Shown in pieces: positions 1-9,003 of a stretch of DNA of 64,000 nt; within the stretch, counting starts at the first letter, position 1; each line of letters opens with the position of its first letter. Source of the DNA: Corynebacterium nuruki S6-4 (GTDB lineage Bacteria > Actinomycetota > Actinomycetes > Mycobacteriales > Mycobacteriaceae); contig NZ_CP042429.1 in the NCBI RefSeq assembly GCF_007970465.1, forward strand, positions 2,418,001-2,482,000, read 5' to 3'. Below the pieces are notes generated by a model, which had not been told where the DNA came from, did not search any database, and saw nothing but the letters and a program-made list of their open reading frames with translations. Position numbers and translations under genes: made by a program.

Positions 1-996
1 CACCGACAGCAGGGCGGCGAGCAGGACCGCGGAGATCGCCCCGTAGGCCACCGACTTGAGGAAGGCCTGCGGGAACAGCAGCAGCCCGGACAGTGCCACG
101 GCCACCATCAGCGCGGAGAAGACCACGGTCTTGCCGGCGCTGGCGGTGGTGTTGCGGACCGAGGTGGGGACGTCGTTGCCTTCGGCGAGTTCCTCCCGGA
201 ACCGGGAGACCATGAACAGGCCGTAGTCGATCGCCAGGCCGAGGCCGAGCAGGGTGACGACGGACTGGGCGAAGGTGTTGACGGTGGTCACGCCGGCGAG
301 CAGGGACAGGATGCCCATGGAGCCGAGGATCGACAGGATGCCGACCAGCAGCGGCATGCACGCGGCGACGACGGAGCCGAAGACGAGGATGAGCAGCACG
401 GCGACGGCGGGCAGGCCGATGATCTCGGCGCGGGAGATGTCGTCGCTCATGCCGGTGTCCAGTGCCCCGGAGACGGCGGTCGCGCCGCTGATCTCCACGG
501 TGGCGCCGTCCAGGTGCAGGCCGTGGAGGTCGTCCTCGATCGCGCGGTAGTTCTTCAGCACCTCGTCGGCGGTGCCCTGCAGGGCGACGGAGGCGAAGGC
601 GGCGGAGTGGTCGCCGGTGATCATCTGCGCCTGGTTGCTGTCGAAATAGCTGGTGACCTGGCGGATGTTCTCCGAGTGGCTGAGGGCCAGGGTGTTGATC
701 TGGCGTGACATGTCGGCCTTGACGGCCGGGGAGGTCAGGTCGGCGCCGCCGCCGGGGGCGTCCGCGTCGCGGGTGACGAGGATGATGACGTCACCGGAGG
801 CGTCCCGTCCGAACGTCTCCTCCTCGATCTGTGCGGCGCGGGTGGACTCACTGTGCGGGTCGTCCCAGCCCTCCGAACTCATACGGTCGCCGAGCTGTGT
901 GCCGATGCCGAGGTACAGCAGGGCGATGACAGCGATCACCACCGCCGGAATCAGCCGACGGTGGCGGTAGGCGACGTTGCCCCACTTCGTGAACAC
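1..996 (-). CDS. MMPL-family (MmpL3/CmpL1-like) mycolate transporter, N-terminal part
   Basis: About 332 N-terminal residues are inside the window; the 3' part lies beyond base 1. The GTG start at 996 follows an AGGAG ribosome binding site. A first membrane helix (residues about 15-33) is followed by a large extracytoplasmic segment and then a block of helices. The proton-relay pair of the family is visible as Asp257-Tyr258 in IDYGLFMVSRFREE, almost the same number as in mycobacterial MmpL3. The family is RND-like and flips or exports trehalose monomycolate across the inner membrane. The neighbours trmB and pckG match the mmpL3 region of M. tuberculosis, which favours the MmpL3/CmpL1 role over other MmpL proteins. 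The exact substrate is inferred from synteny. Confidence 0.85.
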   Translation of the reverse strand, partial: MFTKWGNVAYRHRRLIPAVVIAVIALLYLGIGTQLGDRMSSEGWDDPHSESTRAAQIEEETFGRDASGDVIILVTRDADAPGGGADLTSPAVKADMSRQINTLALSHSENIRQVTSYFDSNQAQMITGDHSAAFASVALQGTADEVLKNYRAIEDDLHGLHLDGATVEISGATAVSGALDTGMSDDISRAEIIGLPAVAVLLILVFGSVVAACMPLLVGILSILGSMGILSLLAGVTTVNTFAQSVVTLLGLGLAIDYGLFMVSRFREELAEGNDVPTSVRNTTASAGKTVVFSALMVAVALSGLLLFPQAFLKSVAYGAISAVLLAALLSV

Positions 997-1005
997 TGTT
1001 CTCCT

Positions 1006-1800
1006 CTAGCGACGTTTCCACAGGTATTCGCGGATGATGTGTTCCTTCTCGAGTCCCTTGCCCTCGAACTTGGTGGTGATCTGCCGGTCGGTGAGCACCG
1101 GCACGGTGGTCTCCCGGACGGCCGGGTCCGTCGGCCAGCCCAGGTATTCCAGGTCCGGCTCCGCCTCGACGAGTTCGTCGATCCACTCGGCGTAGTCCGC
1201 GTGGTCGGTGGCGACGTGGAGGATGCCGCCGGGCTTCAGGCGGGACGCCATGAGGTGGAGTGTGCCGGTCTGGATGATGCGCCGCTTGTGGTGGCGGGCC
1301 TTGGGCCACGGGTCCGGGAAGAACACCCGGATCCCGTCGAGGCTGTCGGGGGCGAACATGCGCTGCAGGACCTCCACCCCGTCGCCGCGGATCAGCCGCA
1401 CGTTGGTGAGACCGCCGCGGACGACCGCGCCGAGCAGTTTGGCGAGCCCGGGCCGGTAGATCTCCACGGCGACGATGTTGTGGTCGGTCTCCAGCGGCGC
1501 CATGGCGGCGGTGGATGTGCCGGTGCCCGAGCCGATCTCCACGATGGTGGGGTGGCCGGTGCGGCCGAACCAGTCGTCGAGGTCGACGACGGTGTCCGGG
1601 TTGTCGTCGAGGTCCTTGCCGAGGGTCGGCCAGTTCTCCTGCCAGGTCTTCTCCTGGTTGTCCGTCAGGGTGCCGCGGCGGAAACTGAAGTTACCCAGTC
1701 GCGGATAGTCACGACCGTCGTTAAACTCGGTCTGCAACGGACGACCACGCCCGCTGGGGGCTGGTGACGGGGGAAGATCTGAAGTAGACATCCCGGTCAT
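1006..1800 (-). CDS. trmB: tRNA (guanine-N7)-methyltransferase TrmB
   Basis: This enzyme makes m7G46 in the variable loop of tRNAs using S-adenosylmethionine. The SAM site is seen as [11 protein letters not shown], and the TrmB signature as [16 protein letters not shown]. The reading frame is open far upstream, but similarity begins close to [10 protein letters not shown]. Starts at 1800 (MTGMSTS) or 1791 (MSTS) are both possible because no clear ribosome binding site precedes either, so a leaderless message is likely. The stop lies only 9 bases from the MmpL3-like start, so the two genes probably form one transcript, as in mycobacteria. The family is certain; the start is not. Confidence 0.9.
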   Translation of the reverse strand: MTGMSTSDLPPSPAPSGRGRPLQTEFNDGRDYPRLGNFSFRRGTLTDNQEKTWQENWPTLGKDLDDNPDTVVDLDDWFGRTGHPTIVEIGSGTGTSTAAMAPLETDHNIVAVEIYRPGLAKLLGAVVRGGLTNVRLIRGDGVEVLQRMFAPDSLDGIRVFFPDPWPKARHHKRRIIQTGTLHLMASRLKPGGILHVATDHADYAEWIDELVEAEPDLEYLGWPTDPAVRETTVPVLTDRQITTKFEGKGLEKEHIIREYLWKRR

Positions 1801-1830
1801 TCTTGCAGAGCCGGGGCAGGGAGGGAAAGC

Positions 1831-2934
1831 ATGGACACGACTGTATCCGTGATCGGTCCGGACGAGACGACGGCGCGGGAGGTGGCCGCGGCCTTGCGGG
1901 GGTCCGGTGGGGGCTCCGGCGGGCGGCCCGGTGGGGGTTCGGGCGGGCCACTGCGCCACCGCATCGTCGTCGGTGCGGGGCCGGAGTCGACGGTACCGCA
2001 CCCGGGCAGGTCCTTCGGGGTGGTGGCGGTGGTGCCCGCACCGTGCACGGCGTCGGACGCCCGGGTGGTGCGTGCCGTCGTCGCCTCGGTCGGCGGCTGC
2101 GTGCTCTACGCGGAATCCGACACTGCCGACCCAGCCGACACCGCCGACCCCGCCGACCCCGCCGACCCTGCCGAACTGGCCGCCCTGGTCGCGGAACCCG
2201 GGGTGGTGACCGTGCGCTGGCACCGGGACGCCGCGACAGGTGCGGCGACGGACCGGGCCGCACTCGCCGAACTCCGGGAGGTCCTCGACGGGATGTGGGT
2301 CGATGTGCCGCGCTGGCTGGCGGATGCCCGCCGTGCTGATGCGGACCGGGCCGACCGGGTACGCATCACCGTCCGGCTCGCGGCGGAGGACATCGCCACC
2401 GACCTGCTCGACAGTGCGCGGCATGACAGGGGCGACCGTCGCAGCGGGACTGTCGACACCGCCGCACTCGACGCCGCCTTCCGGTCACGGCTCACCGTCG
2501 CGGTGCTGGAACAGGGGGTGGAGATGCCGCATCTCACCGCACCGGAGGACACGCCGGACACGGCAGGGGAGAGCGCAGGGGACAGGACCGGGGACAGGGC
2601 GGCCACCACGGACCCGGCCGTCACCGCCCGTCCCGACCGCTCCGCCCTCGCCCTGTCCGCCCTCGCCGCCGGCGGAGCCGCCCTGGCTGCCGGGGCTGCG
2701 GCAGGGCGGGTCGCCGGTGCCGCGGTCGGGACCGTGGTCGCCCTCGCCGTCGCCGCACTGGTGCTGGTGATCCGGTGGCGGACACTTGTCGCGGCGTCCC
2801 GTACCCGGGGACGCGAGGAGGCGCTGGTCGCACTGCGTCGCCGCTGGACCACGACCGTCACCGATGTCGTCGCCCGGCTGCAGGCGCCGTCGGTCGCGGT
2901 CGCGGTGGCCGAGGAGACAGGGGTACAGCGGTGA
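1831..2934 (+). CDS. Rv0209-like conserved membrane-associated protein
   Basis: A 367-residue protein of unknown function lying between trmB and pckG, the position of Rv0209 in M. tuberculosis. The ATG follows a GGGAGGGAAAG ribosome binding site. Residues about 90-118 include an ADP repeat encoded by a 9-bp DNA repeat. A Gly/Ala-rich hydrophobic stretch (about residues 270-315, ending [14 protein letters not shown]) could make one or two membrane helices, with a basic helical tail after it. No catalytic motif was recognised. It overlaps the next gene by 4 bases (GTGA), so the two are co-translated. The relation to Rv0209 rests on gene order and size, not on an alignment. Confidence 0.7.
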   Translation: MDTTVSVIGPDETTAREVAAALRGSGGGSGGRPGGGSGGPLRHRIVVGAGPESTVPHPGRSFGVVAVVPAPCTASDARVVRAVVASVGGCVLYAESDTADPADTADPADPADPAELAALVAEPGVVTVRWHRDAATGAATDRAALAELREVLDGMWVDVPRWLADARRADADRADRVRITVRLAAEDIATDLLDSARHDRGDRRSGTVDTAALDAAFRSRLTVAVLEQGVEMPHLTAPEDTPDTAGESAGDRTGDRAATTDPAVTARPDRSALALSALAAGGAALAAGAAAGRVAGAAVGTVVALAVAALVLVIRWRTLVAASRTRGREEALVALRRRWTTTVTDVVARLQAPSVAVAVAEETGVQR

Positions 2935-3365
2935 ACGACTGGGACTGTGACCCCGCCGGGGACGTCAGCGGCCTCCCCGGGGCCGGCGAACTCACCGGAC
3001 TGCCCGCCGCCGGTCCGGACGCCGCCGGTCCGGACGCCGCCGACGGGCACCTGCTGCTCGACCTCGGCGGGCGGACCTACGGGCTGCCCACCGACCTCGA
3101 TGAGGGGGAGCTGAGTGTGGGATCCGTCACTCTCGCCGACGACAACGGCATGACGATCTGCGCCGACACCGACGGTGACGGCACCGTCGACTACCTCTCC
3201 GTCGTCGGCTTCGACGGCAGCTGGTCTGCATGGCGGCGGCTCGGGAGCATCGCCGGGGACATTCCGGACGCCGCCGGGGACCCTCCCCCCGCCACCCCCG
3301 GGCGTCCGACCGATAACTGGAACACGCACGGGTGGATGTGTGTGGAACGGGGGGACTGGGGTTAG
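2931..3365 (+). CDS. small acidic protein, DUF6802-like
   Basis: A 144-residue acidic protein starting with GTG inside the GTGA overlap with the preceding gene. Its centre holds a Gly/Asp-rich stretch ([20 protein letters not shown]) that looks like an EF-hand-like or dockerin-like calcium loop followed by a beta hairpin. This layout recalls DUF6802 proteins of actinobacteria. There is no signal peptide, and the C-terminus is Pro/Trp rich. It is likely made together with the upstream membrane protein, and pckG starts 44 bases downstream. Function is unknown. The family name is from memory and should be read as tentative. Confidence 0.6.
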   Translation: MNDWDCDPAGDVSGLPGAGELTGLPAAGPDAAGPDAADGHLLLDLGGRTYGLPTDLDEGELSVGSVTLADDNGMTICADTDGDGTVDYLSVVGFDGSWSAWRRLGSIAGDIPDAAGDPPPATPGRPTDNWNTHGWMCVERGDWG

Positions 3366-3409
3366 GCTTGGTCTGTCAAGACGCCTCACCCCTTTCGTCA
3401 GGAGCATTC

Positions 3410-5248
3410 ATGACCATCCCCGGTCTCGTCGGCCCGGCCCCCACAAAGAACGAGGAACTGCTGCGGTGGATCGCAGAGTCCGTGGAGCTTTTCCAGCCGG
3501 AGCGCGTCGTCTTTGTCGACGGCTCCCGTGAGGAATGGGACCGGCTGACGTCCGAGCTCGTCGAGGCGGGGACGATCGTCCGGCTCAACGAGGAGAAGCG
3601 GCCCAACAGCTTCCTCGCCCGCTCCAACCCCTCCGACGTCGCCCGCGTCGAATCCCGTACCTTCATCTGCTCCGAGAAGCAGGAGGGCGCCGGCCCCACG
3701 AACAACTGGGCCCCGCCCGCCGCGATGAAGGAGGAGATGTCCGGGCACTACAAGGGTGCGATGAAGGGGCGCACCATGTACGTGGTGCCGTTCTGCATGG
3801 GTCCGATCTCCGACCCGCAGCCCAAGCTCGGCGTCCAGCTCACCGACTCGGCCTACGTCGTCCTGTCCATGGGCATCATGACCCGCATGGGTGCCGAGGC
3901 CCTGGACAAGATCGGCGACAACGGCGACTTCGTCCACTGCCTCCACTCCGTCGGCGCTCCGCTGGAGCCCGGCGAGGAGGACGTCGCCTGGCCCTGCAAC
4001 GACACGAAGTACATCACCCAGTTCCCCGACACCAAGGAGATCTGGTCCTACGGCTCCGGCTACGGCGGAAACGCCATCCTCGCCAAGAAGTGCTACGCGC
4101 TGCGTATCGCCTCCGTGATGGCGAAGGAGGAGGGCTGGCTCGCCGAGCACATGCTCATCCTCAAGCTCGTCAGCCCGGAGGGCAAGGCCTACCACATCCT
4201 CGGCGCCTTCCCGTCCGCCTGCGGCAAGACCAACCTCGCGATGATCACCCCGACCATCCCCGGCTGGAAGGCCGAGGTCGTCGGTGACGACATCGCCTGG
4301 ATGAAGTTCGGCGAGGACGGTCACCTCTACGCCGTCAACCCGGAGAACGGTTTCTTCGGCGTCGCGCCGGGCACCAGCTACGACTCGAACCCGATCGCCA
4401 TGCAGACCATGGACGCCGGCAACACCCTGTTCACCAACGTCGCCCTGACCGACGACGGTGATGTCTGGTGGGAGGGCATGGGCGAGGCGCCCGAGCACCT
4501 CATCGACTGGAAGGGCAACGACTGGACGCCCGAGTCCGACGAGAAGGCCGCCCACCCGAACTCCCGCTACTGCGTGCCGCTGGCCCAGTGCCCGACCGCC
4601 GCCCCGGAGTACGACGACTGGAAGGGTGTGAGGGTCGACGCGATCCTCTTCGGTGGACGCCGCCCCGACACGGTCCCGCTGGTCACCCAGTCCTACAGCT
4701 GGGAGCACGGCACCATGATCGGTGCGCTGCTCGCCTCCGGCCAGACCGCCGCCCAGGAGGGTGTCGTCGGTACCCTGCGCCACGACCCGATGGCGATGCT
4801 GCCGTTCATCGGCTACAACGCCGGCGAGTACCTCAACCACTGGATCGAGGTGGGCAAGAAGGGTGGCGACAAGATGCCGTCCATCTTCCTGGTCAACTGG
4901 TTCCGCCGTGGCGAGGACGGCCGCTTCCTGTGGCCGGGCTTCGGCGAGAACAGCCGCGTGCTGAAGTGGATCGTCGACCGCATCGAGGGTCGCGTGGGCG
5001 CCGAGGACACGGTCGTCGGCCACACCGCCCGCTACGAGGACCTGGACCTCGAGGGCGTCACGGAGCCCGAGGAGGACATCCGCGCCGCGCTGTCCGCGCC
5101 CGCCGAGCAGTGGGCCGGTGACATCGAGGACAACGACGAGTACCTCACCTTCCTCGGCCCCAAGGTGCCGCAGGAGATCTGGGACGAGTTCGCCGCCCTG
5201 AAGCGCCGCGTGGAGCAGGCCAAGGCCGCCGAGAAGGCCGAGGTCTAG
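3410..5248 (+). CDS. pckG: phosphoenolpyruvate carboxykinase (GTP)
   Basis: This cytoplasmic enzyme converts oxaloacetate and GTP to phosphoenolpyruvate, CO2 and GDP, the entry step of gluconeogenesis. The protein has 612 residues, the usual length of the GTP class. The kinase-1a loop with the reactive cysteine is seen as FPSACGKTN near residue 270, the metal-binding VVGDDIAWM follows, and [10 protein letters not shown] marks the C-terminal active-site part. The chosen ATG has an AGGAG site 5 bases before it. An in-frame extension further upstream overlaps the preceding gene and is rejected. It would work with fadAB and lutABC of this window when fatty acids or lactate are the carbon source. 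Confidence 0.97.
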   Translation: MTIPGLVGPAPTKNEELLRWIAESVELFQPERVVFVDGSREEWDRLTSELVEAGTIVRLNEEKRPNSFLARSNPSDVARVESRTFICSEKQEGAGPTNNWAPPAAMKEEMSGHYKGAMKGRTMYVVPFCMGPISDPQPKLGVQLTDSAYVVLSMGIMTRMGAEALDKIGDNGDFVHCLHSVGAPLEPGEEDVAWPCNDTKYITQFPDTKEIWSYGSGYGGNAILAKKCYALRIASVMAKEEGWLAEHMLILKLVSPEGKAYHILGAFPSACGKTNLAMITPTIPGWKAEVVGDDIAWMKFGEDGHLYAVNPENGFFGVAPGTSYDSNPIAMQTMDAGNTLFTNVALTDDGDVWWEGMGEAPEHLIDWKGNDWTPESDEKAAHPNSRYCVPLAQCPTAAPEYDDWKGVRVDAILFGGRRPDTVPLVTQSYSWEHGTMIGALLASGQTAAQEGVVGTLRHDPMAMLPFIGYNAGEYLNHWIEVGKKGGDKMPSIFLVNWFRRGEDGRFLWPGFGENSRVLKWIVDRIEGRVGAEDTVVGHTARYEDLDLEGVTEPEEDIRAALSAPAEQWAGDIEDNDEYLTFLGPKVPQEIWDEFAALKRRVEQAKAAEKAEV

Positions 5249-5302
5249 GACTTCTCCGCCCGGTTCTCCTCTTCCTCGCCGCTCGTCTTTCGCGGGGAGC
5301 TC

Positions 5303-5365
5303 GAAATCCTCACCTGCTGAGGCACGCTCCGGACTACCGGACGTACCCCAGCAGGTGAGGATTTC
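5303..5365. terminator. perfect 17-bp hairpin after pckG
   Basis: GAAATCCTCACCTGCTG at 5303-5319 is repeated perfectly inverted at 5349-5365 with a 29-base loop. It sits 54 bases after the pckG stop, between convergent genes. The arms carry A and T runs but there is no separate T-tract. A two-way terminator is the likely role. Confidence 0.6.
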
Positions 5366-5462
5366 TGTGTGTGCGGGTTTTCTGCGGGTCGTCGCACTGC
5401 TACCCACCTCGCGTCGCCCGGGTCCCCGGAGACCGCCGGAACCGGCAGAGCACCCTGCGCGG

Positions 5463-5575
5463 TGGCAGCGCATCTGGCGTTGCGGCAGGCCACCCTGCGT
5501 TGCGGCAGGCCAAAAGTCGCCAGATCATGGGGGTGAACGGCGTTTTGCGCTGCCACCTGACCAGATGCGCTGCCA
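5463..5575 (+). repeat. hairpin element family A, copy 1 (113 bp)
   Basis: The element begins with TGGCAGCGCATCTGG and ends with its exact reverse complement, so the terminal inverted repeats are 15 bp. Inside is an imperfect direct duplication of GCGTTGCGGCAGGCCA and then a GGCAGGCCAAAAG arm that pairs with a later TTTTGCGCTGCC. Copy 2 (10557-10669) has the same length and roughly 90 per cent identity; copies 3 and 4 lie in the opposite orientation at 57848 and 58337. No target duplication was seen. It resembles a small non-autonomous element or a REP-like palindrome. Confidence 0.8.
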
Positions 5576-5673
5576 CCGACCCGGGGACAGCGCAGGGACA
5601 GTCCGGGGACAGTCCGAGGACGGCCCCGCCAGGTGACACCGGCGTCCCCGGATCATCTGATCTCCTGTCGCGC

Positions 5674-6522
5674 TCACCAGGCGTAGGACTGCGGGGCGGT
5701 GCCCGGACCCGGCCAGATGCGGTTGAGTTCCACCAGCGTGGCGTCATCCAGGGTGATGTCGAGGGTGGCGACGGCAGCCTCCAGCTGACTGACGGTGCGT
5801 GCGCCGGCGATGAGCGTGGAGACCACGGGCCGGTGCAGCAGCCAGGCCTGGGCGACCGCTGCGGGGGAGTGCCCGAGGTCGGAGCACAGGGCCTCGTACT
5901 CGGCCAACGGTGCGGAAAGACGCTCGAATTCCGGGCTCTGCTGCGAACGTCGGACGGTGTCCTCACCTGCAGCGGGGCGTCCGGCAAGTACCCCTGCCGC
6001 CAACGGACTCCACGGGATCAGGCCGATCCCGAAATGCTCCAGGGCGGGGATGAGTTCCTGCTCGATCGCCCGGTTGGTGAGGTTGTAGATGCTCTGCTCG
6101 GAGACCAGTCCCAGCCCACCCCGGGCGCGTCCGGTGAGGTGGGAGTTGGTGACGTCCCACCCGGCGAAGTTCGAGGAGCCGACGTAGCTGATCTTGCCGG
6201 ACGCGATGAGCTGCTCCATCGCCTGCCAGATCTCCTCGACCGGGGTCGCCCGGTCGACGTGGTGCATCTGGTAGACGTCGATGTGGTCGGTCCGCAGCCG
6301 TCGTAGGCTGTCCTCGCAGGCCCGGCGGATGTGGTACGCGGACAGACGCTGGTCATTCGGCCCGGTGCCCATCGGCTGGTAGAGCTTCGTCGCCAGGACG
6401 ATGTCGTCCCGGTGGCCGGACTTCTGCAGCCAGCGGCCGATGATCTCCTCGGAGGTGCCGTATCCCCTCGCCATGTCGGGGCTCTGTGGGCCGCCGTAGA
6501 CGTCGGCGGAGTCGATGAAGTT
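5674..6522 (-). pseudogene. aldo/keto reductase, C-terminal part cut off by IS3 insertion
   Basis: This is the 3' part of an aldo/keto reductase gene of about 330 codons. It resumes as NFIDSADVYGG right after the insertion and runs to the stop. The fragment holds the catalytic Asp and Tyr (FIDSADVYGG), Lys (VLATKLYQP) and His (YQMHHVD), but the N-terminal barrel start is on the other side of the insertion (7837-7988). The duplicated target bases AAGTT at 6518-6522 show that the break is due to the element at 6523-7836. An internal ATG at 6474 could start a shortened protein, but that would lack the first strands and the active-site Asp and Tyr. The gene was probably a target of the neighbouring regulator. 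Confidence 0.88.
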
Positions 6523-6551
6523 GGCCTTCCCCGCAAATCGTGGACAGGTAG

Positions 6552-7441
6552 CTAAGCTGCGTCAGGTTCCTCAGCAGCAGGTTTGTTGAGCAGATCCATC
6601 TCGAACTCCACCGGCGGAACGTAGCCAAGCGCGGAGTGCAGTCGCCGACGGTTGTACCGGGACTCGATCCAGTCACCGACCTTCATCCTCGCCTCAGCCC
6701 GGTGGGCCAGGCCCGACGGTCGTAGAACTCGGTCTTCAGCGTCGCCCAGACACTCTCAGCCATCGCATTGTCCCAGCACACACCGGTCCGCCCGACCGAC
6801 TGCAGGATCTCCAGGTCGCGGCACACGGTGAACATGTCGTCACTGGTGAACTCGGTACCCCGGTCAGCATGGAACACCACACCCTCGGGAACTTCACCAC
6901 GCAGCGTATAAGCCATTTTCAACGCCTTAGCGACCAGGAAGGTGCCCATGCGTGAATTCATCGCCCAGCCCAAAATCCGTCGGGAATGCGCATCAGTGAC
7001 CGCCGCGAGGTACAACCAGCCCTCACCGGTGCGCAGGTAGGTGATGTCTGAAATCCAGACGCGGTTGAGTCCACCCTGGTCCCAGCCTCGTTTGACCAGG
7101 TCAGGGATCTTGTAGGTGTCCACACCGGGGATCGTGGTCACCGGGGTGAACTTCTTCGGACTGATGCCCTCCAGCCCCTGACGAAGCATCGACTTCGCGA
7201 CTGTCTTCCGGTCGACGTCGGTGCCCTCCCGGGCGAGCTGGGCGTGGACCCGGGGAGCTCCGTAGACGTCATCGGACTCGGCGAAGACTTTCCGGACCTT
7301 CACATCGAGTGCATCACGCTGACGGCGCTGCGGGCCAGGTTCTGTGGCCTGGCGTTTCGCCCAGGCGTAGAACCCTGACCGGGACACTCCCAGGAGTCGT
7401 GCCATGCGGGTGACCTCGTAGTTCGCCTTCTGCGCTGCCAT
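6552..7441 (-). pseudogene. IS3 transposase OrfB with one-base deletion
   Basis: OrfB is the catalytic DDE integrase-like part of the IS3 transposase. The Asp of WISDITYL, the Asp of FHADRGTEF and the Glu of AMAESVWATLK are all present. After DRRAWPT the frame breaks near 6698-6703 and ends early at 6683. The next frame continues with KVGDWIESRYNRRRLHSALGY, the normal OrfB C-terminus, and stops at 6552. The distance is one base short of a whole number of codons, so a single deletion explains it. The loss removes the last 45-50 residues and may inactivate the element. A sequencing error cannot be excluded. Confidence 0.88.
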
Positions 7442-7770
7442 TAGTTCGTACCGTTCGTCGGTCGTTGCTTGGCTGCGAAGAAGGCTGCTGCTTTTCCCAG
7501 GAACTCGTTGTCTTTGTGCAGCTCGGTGACCTGTCGGCGCAGGGCTTTGAGTTCGGCGCGTTCGTCGAGGGTCAGTTCACCGGTCGGCTCGCCGGCCTCA
7601 GCGGCCCGTTCGGCGGCGACCCACTTGCCCAATGACCGGGAACCGACACCCAGCTCCCGGGCGACCTCGGCGATCGTGCGTCCGGTGTCGATGACCAGTC
7701 GGGCGGCTTCGTGCTTGTACTCGGGGCTGAAGGTTCTCCGGGGTCGTTTTCCGGGGGTCTTCTCGGTCAT
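7441..7770 (-). CDS. IS3 transposase OrfA (helix-turn-helix part)
   Basis: A 109-residue IS3/IS911-type OrfA. The helix-turn-helix lies near residues 15-55 (TFSPEYKHEAARL, TIAEVARELGV), and a leucine-heptad helix follows near 70-105. Its stop overlaps the OrfB start as TAATG. Before that, an AAAAG slippery run at 7495-7491 lies where the OrfB frame is already open and reads KSSSLLRSQATTDERYEL into OrfB. A programmed minus-one shift would therefore make the OrfAB transposase, as known for this family. Confidence 0.9.
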   Translation of the reverse strand: MTEKTPGKRPRRTFSPEYKHEAARLVIDTGRTIAEVARELGVGSRSLGKWVAAERAAEAGEPTGELTLDERAELKALRRQVTELHKDNEFLGKAAAFFAAKQRPTNGTN

Positions 7771-7836
7771 GGTGACATCCTCTCGTGCGGGACGGGGTCC
7801 CGCTAAATCGGGTGTCCACTCAACGAGGGTAGGGCC

Positions 7837-7988
7837 AAGTTCACTCCGAGGTCTACCGCGCGGTCGAGGATGGTGTGGGCGTCAGCTTCCGGCGTGGCGT
7901 CCCCGAAGTTCATGGTGCCGAGTCCGATCCTGCTGACGAGCAGGCCGGAGCGCCCGAGGTATGTGTATTCCATGGTGTTCTCGCTCAT
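7837..7988 (-). pseudogene. aldo/keto reductase, N-terminal part cut off by IS3 insertion
   Basis: The first 49 or so codons of the interrupted reductase: MSENTMEYTYLGRSG, then GLGTMNFGD and a helix ending DLGVN at the insertion point. Beyond that the frame runs into IS3 sequence and soon stops. MSENTMEY (7988) is taken as the start because a TACCGT box lies 7 bases before it, fitting a leaderless message; MEYTYLG at 7973 is the alternative. Joining it to 5674-6517 restores VN-FIDSADVYGG without a frame change. The gene is divergent from the MmyB-type regulator at 8087. Confidence 0.87.
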
Positions 7989-8019
7989 ATCTGCGACGGT
8001 ATCCATGGTGGCCAGCCTC

Positions 8020-8040
8020 AACCAGGTACTGACAGGGCAC
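8020..8040 (+). promoter_or_regulatory. 21-bp operator, site 1 (MmyB-type regulator promoter)
   Basis: The 21 bp around CCAGGTACTGACAGGGC recur with no mismatch, inverted, at 10494-10514 upstream of the second aldo/keto reductase. Here the site is between the broken reductase and the regulator. It is centred 57 bases before the regulator ATG, and a TACGCT box lies 39 bases after its CTGACA. It is a weak dyad (CC-G..A.T..C-GG). Likely a binding site of the regulator at 8087. Confidence 0.65.
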
Positions 8041-8086
8041 TGTCCGGGCCTGCCGGGCGCCGGCCCCGCGCCCTACGCTGGACGCC

Positions 8087-9001
8087 ATGGACAGCAGGAT
8101 GAATGCCCGGGCCGTGCAGGCGGAGGTGCGGGAGTTCCTCACCTCCCGCCGGGGCCGCATCACCCCGGGCGACGCAGGCCTCCCCACCACGGGCAACCGT
8201 CGGGTGCCCGGGCTGCGCCGCAGCGAGGTAGCGGATCTCGCCGGGATCAGCGCGGACTACTACGCGAAACTGGAACGGGGACAGCTCGCCGGGGCGTCCG
8301 CCGGGGTGCTGGAGGCGCTGGCCCGGGCCCTGCAGCTCAGCGAGGCCGAGCACCGGCACCTCTACGATCTCGCCAGCGCGGCTGACGGCGTCCCCACCTC
8401 AGCGCGTGGCAGGTCCTGGTCCGCCCGCCCGCACCAGGTCAGGGAGTCACTGGAACGGGTGGTGGACGCCGTGACAGGGGCCGTCGCCTTCGTTCGCGAC
8501 GAAATGCAGGACATTGTCGCGGTCAACGACCTGGGACGGGAGTTCTACCGGCCGGTGCTCGGGGAAGCGGGCGCATCCGGGGCGACGGCCGGTCGCGCGA
8601 ACCTCGCCCGGTTCCAGTTCCTCGACCCGGTCTCCCGCGAGTTCTACCCGGACTGGGACACTATGGCCCGGATGTGCGTCGGCATCATGCACGCCGAGGT
8701 CGGACGCAATCCGGGGCACCGTGGACTGCAGGACCTCGTCGGGGAACTGTCCACCCGGAGCACGGAGTTCGTTGAACTGTGGGCCGCGCATGACGTGCGG
8801 ATCCACGGCGCCGGGACGAAACGTTTCTATCACCCGGAAGTCGGGGAACTCACCCTCGCCTTCGCGGAACTGCAGGTCACCGCGGACGACGGCCTGGCTC
8901 TCTACGTTTACTCTGCGGAGCCGGGGTCGGCGTCCGAGGAGAAACTCCGGCTGCTCGCCTCACTTGCGGCGACCGGTCGGACACACAGAGAAGGAGTCTG
9001 A
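8087..9001 (+). CDS. helix-turn-helix regulator with MmyB-like ligand domain
   Basis: A 304-residue cytoplasmic regulator. The N-terminal Cro/C1-type helix-turn-helix is near residues 40-95 (LRRSEVADLAGISADYYAKLERG). The rest matches the MmyB-like ligand-binding domain (residues about 110-290, with FLDPVSREFYPDW and the ELSTRSTEFVELWAAHDVR stretch), a PAS-like pocket that binds fatty-acid-like or other small ligands. Such regulators usually stand divergent from a dehydrogenase or reductase gene, as here, and control it. A TACGCT box 7 bases before the ATG suggests a leaderless transcript. Its reductase partner is destroyed by the IS3 element, leaving the co-directional acetyltransferase and the reductase at 9592 as possible targets. 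Confidence 0.85.
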   Translation: MDSRMNARAVQAEVREFLTSRRGRITPGDAGLPTTGNRRVPGLRRSEVADLAGISADYYAKLERGQLAGASAGVLEALARALQLSEAEHRHLYDLASAADGVPTSARGRSWSARPHQVRESLERVVDAVTGAVAFVRDEMQDIVAVNDLGREFYRPVLGEAGASGATAGRANLARFQFLDPVSREFYPDWDTMARMCVGIMHAEVGRNPGHRGLQDLVGELSTRSTEFVELWAAHDVRIHGAGTKRFYHPEVGELTLAFAELQVTADDGLALYVYSAEPGSASEEKLRLLASLAATGRTHREGV

Positions 9002-9003
9002 GG

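Larger units (their letters stand above)
6523..7836 (-). mobile_element. IS3-family insertion sequence, 1314 bp
   Basis: The element interrupts the aldo/keto reductase gene. The ends are imperfect inverted repeats: GGCCTTCCCCGC on the left against GGCCCTACCCTCG on the right, both followed at short distance by TGGACA. The flanking 5-bp direct repeat AAGTT (6518-6522 and 7837-7841) marks the insertion and lets the original reading frame be rebuilt exactly. It carries orfA and orfB in the usual minus-one arrangement, but orfB has lost one base. Confidence 0.92.

Noticed and set aside
3398..5473. A 691-codon frame antisense to pckG
   Set aside because: pckG is complete and conserved; the antisense frame has no recognisable domain.
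5463..5575. Family A element as a terminator
   Set aside because: Copy 2 lies between divergent promoters and copies 3 and 4 stand near a tRNA that has its own terminator, so termination does not explain all places.
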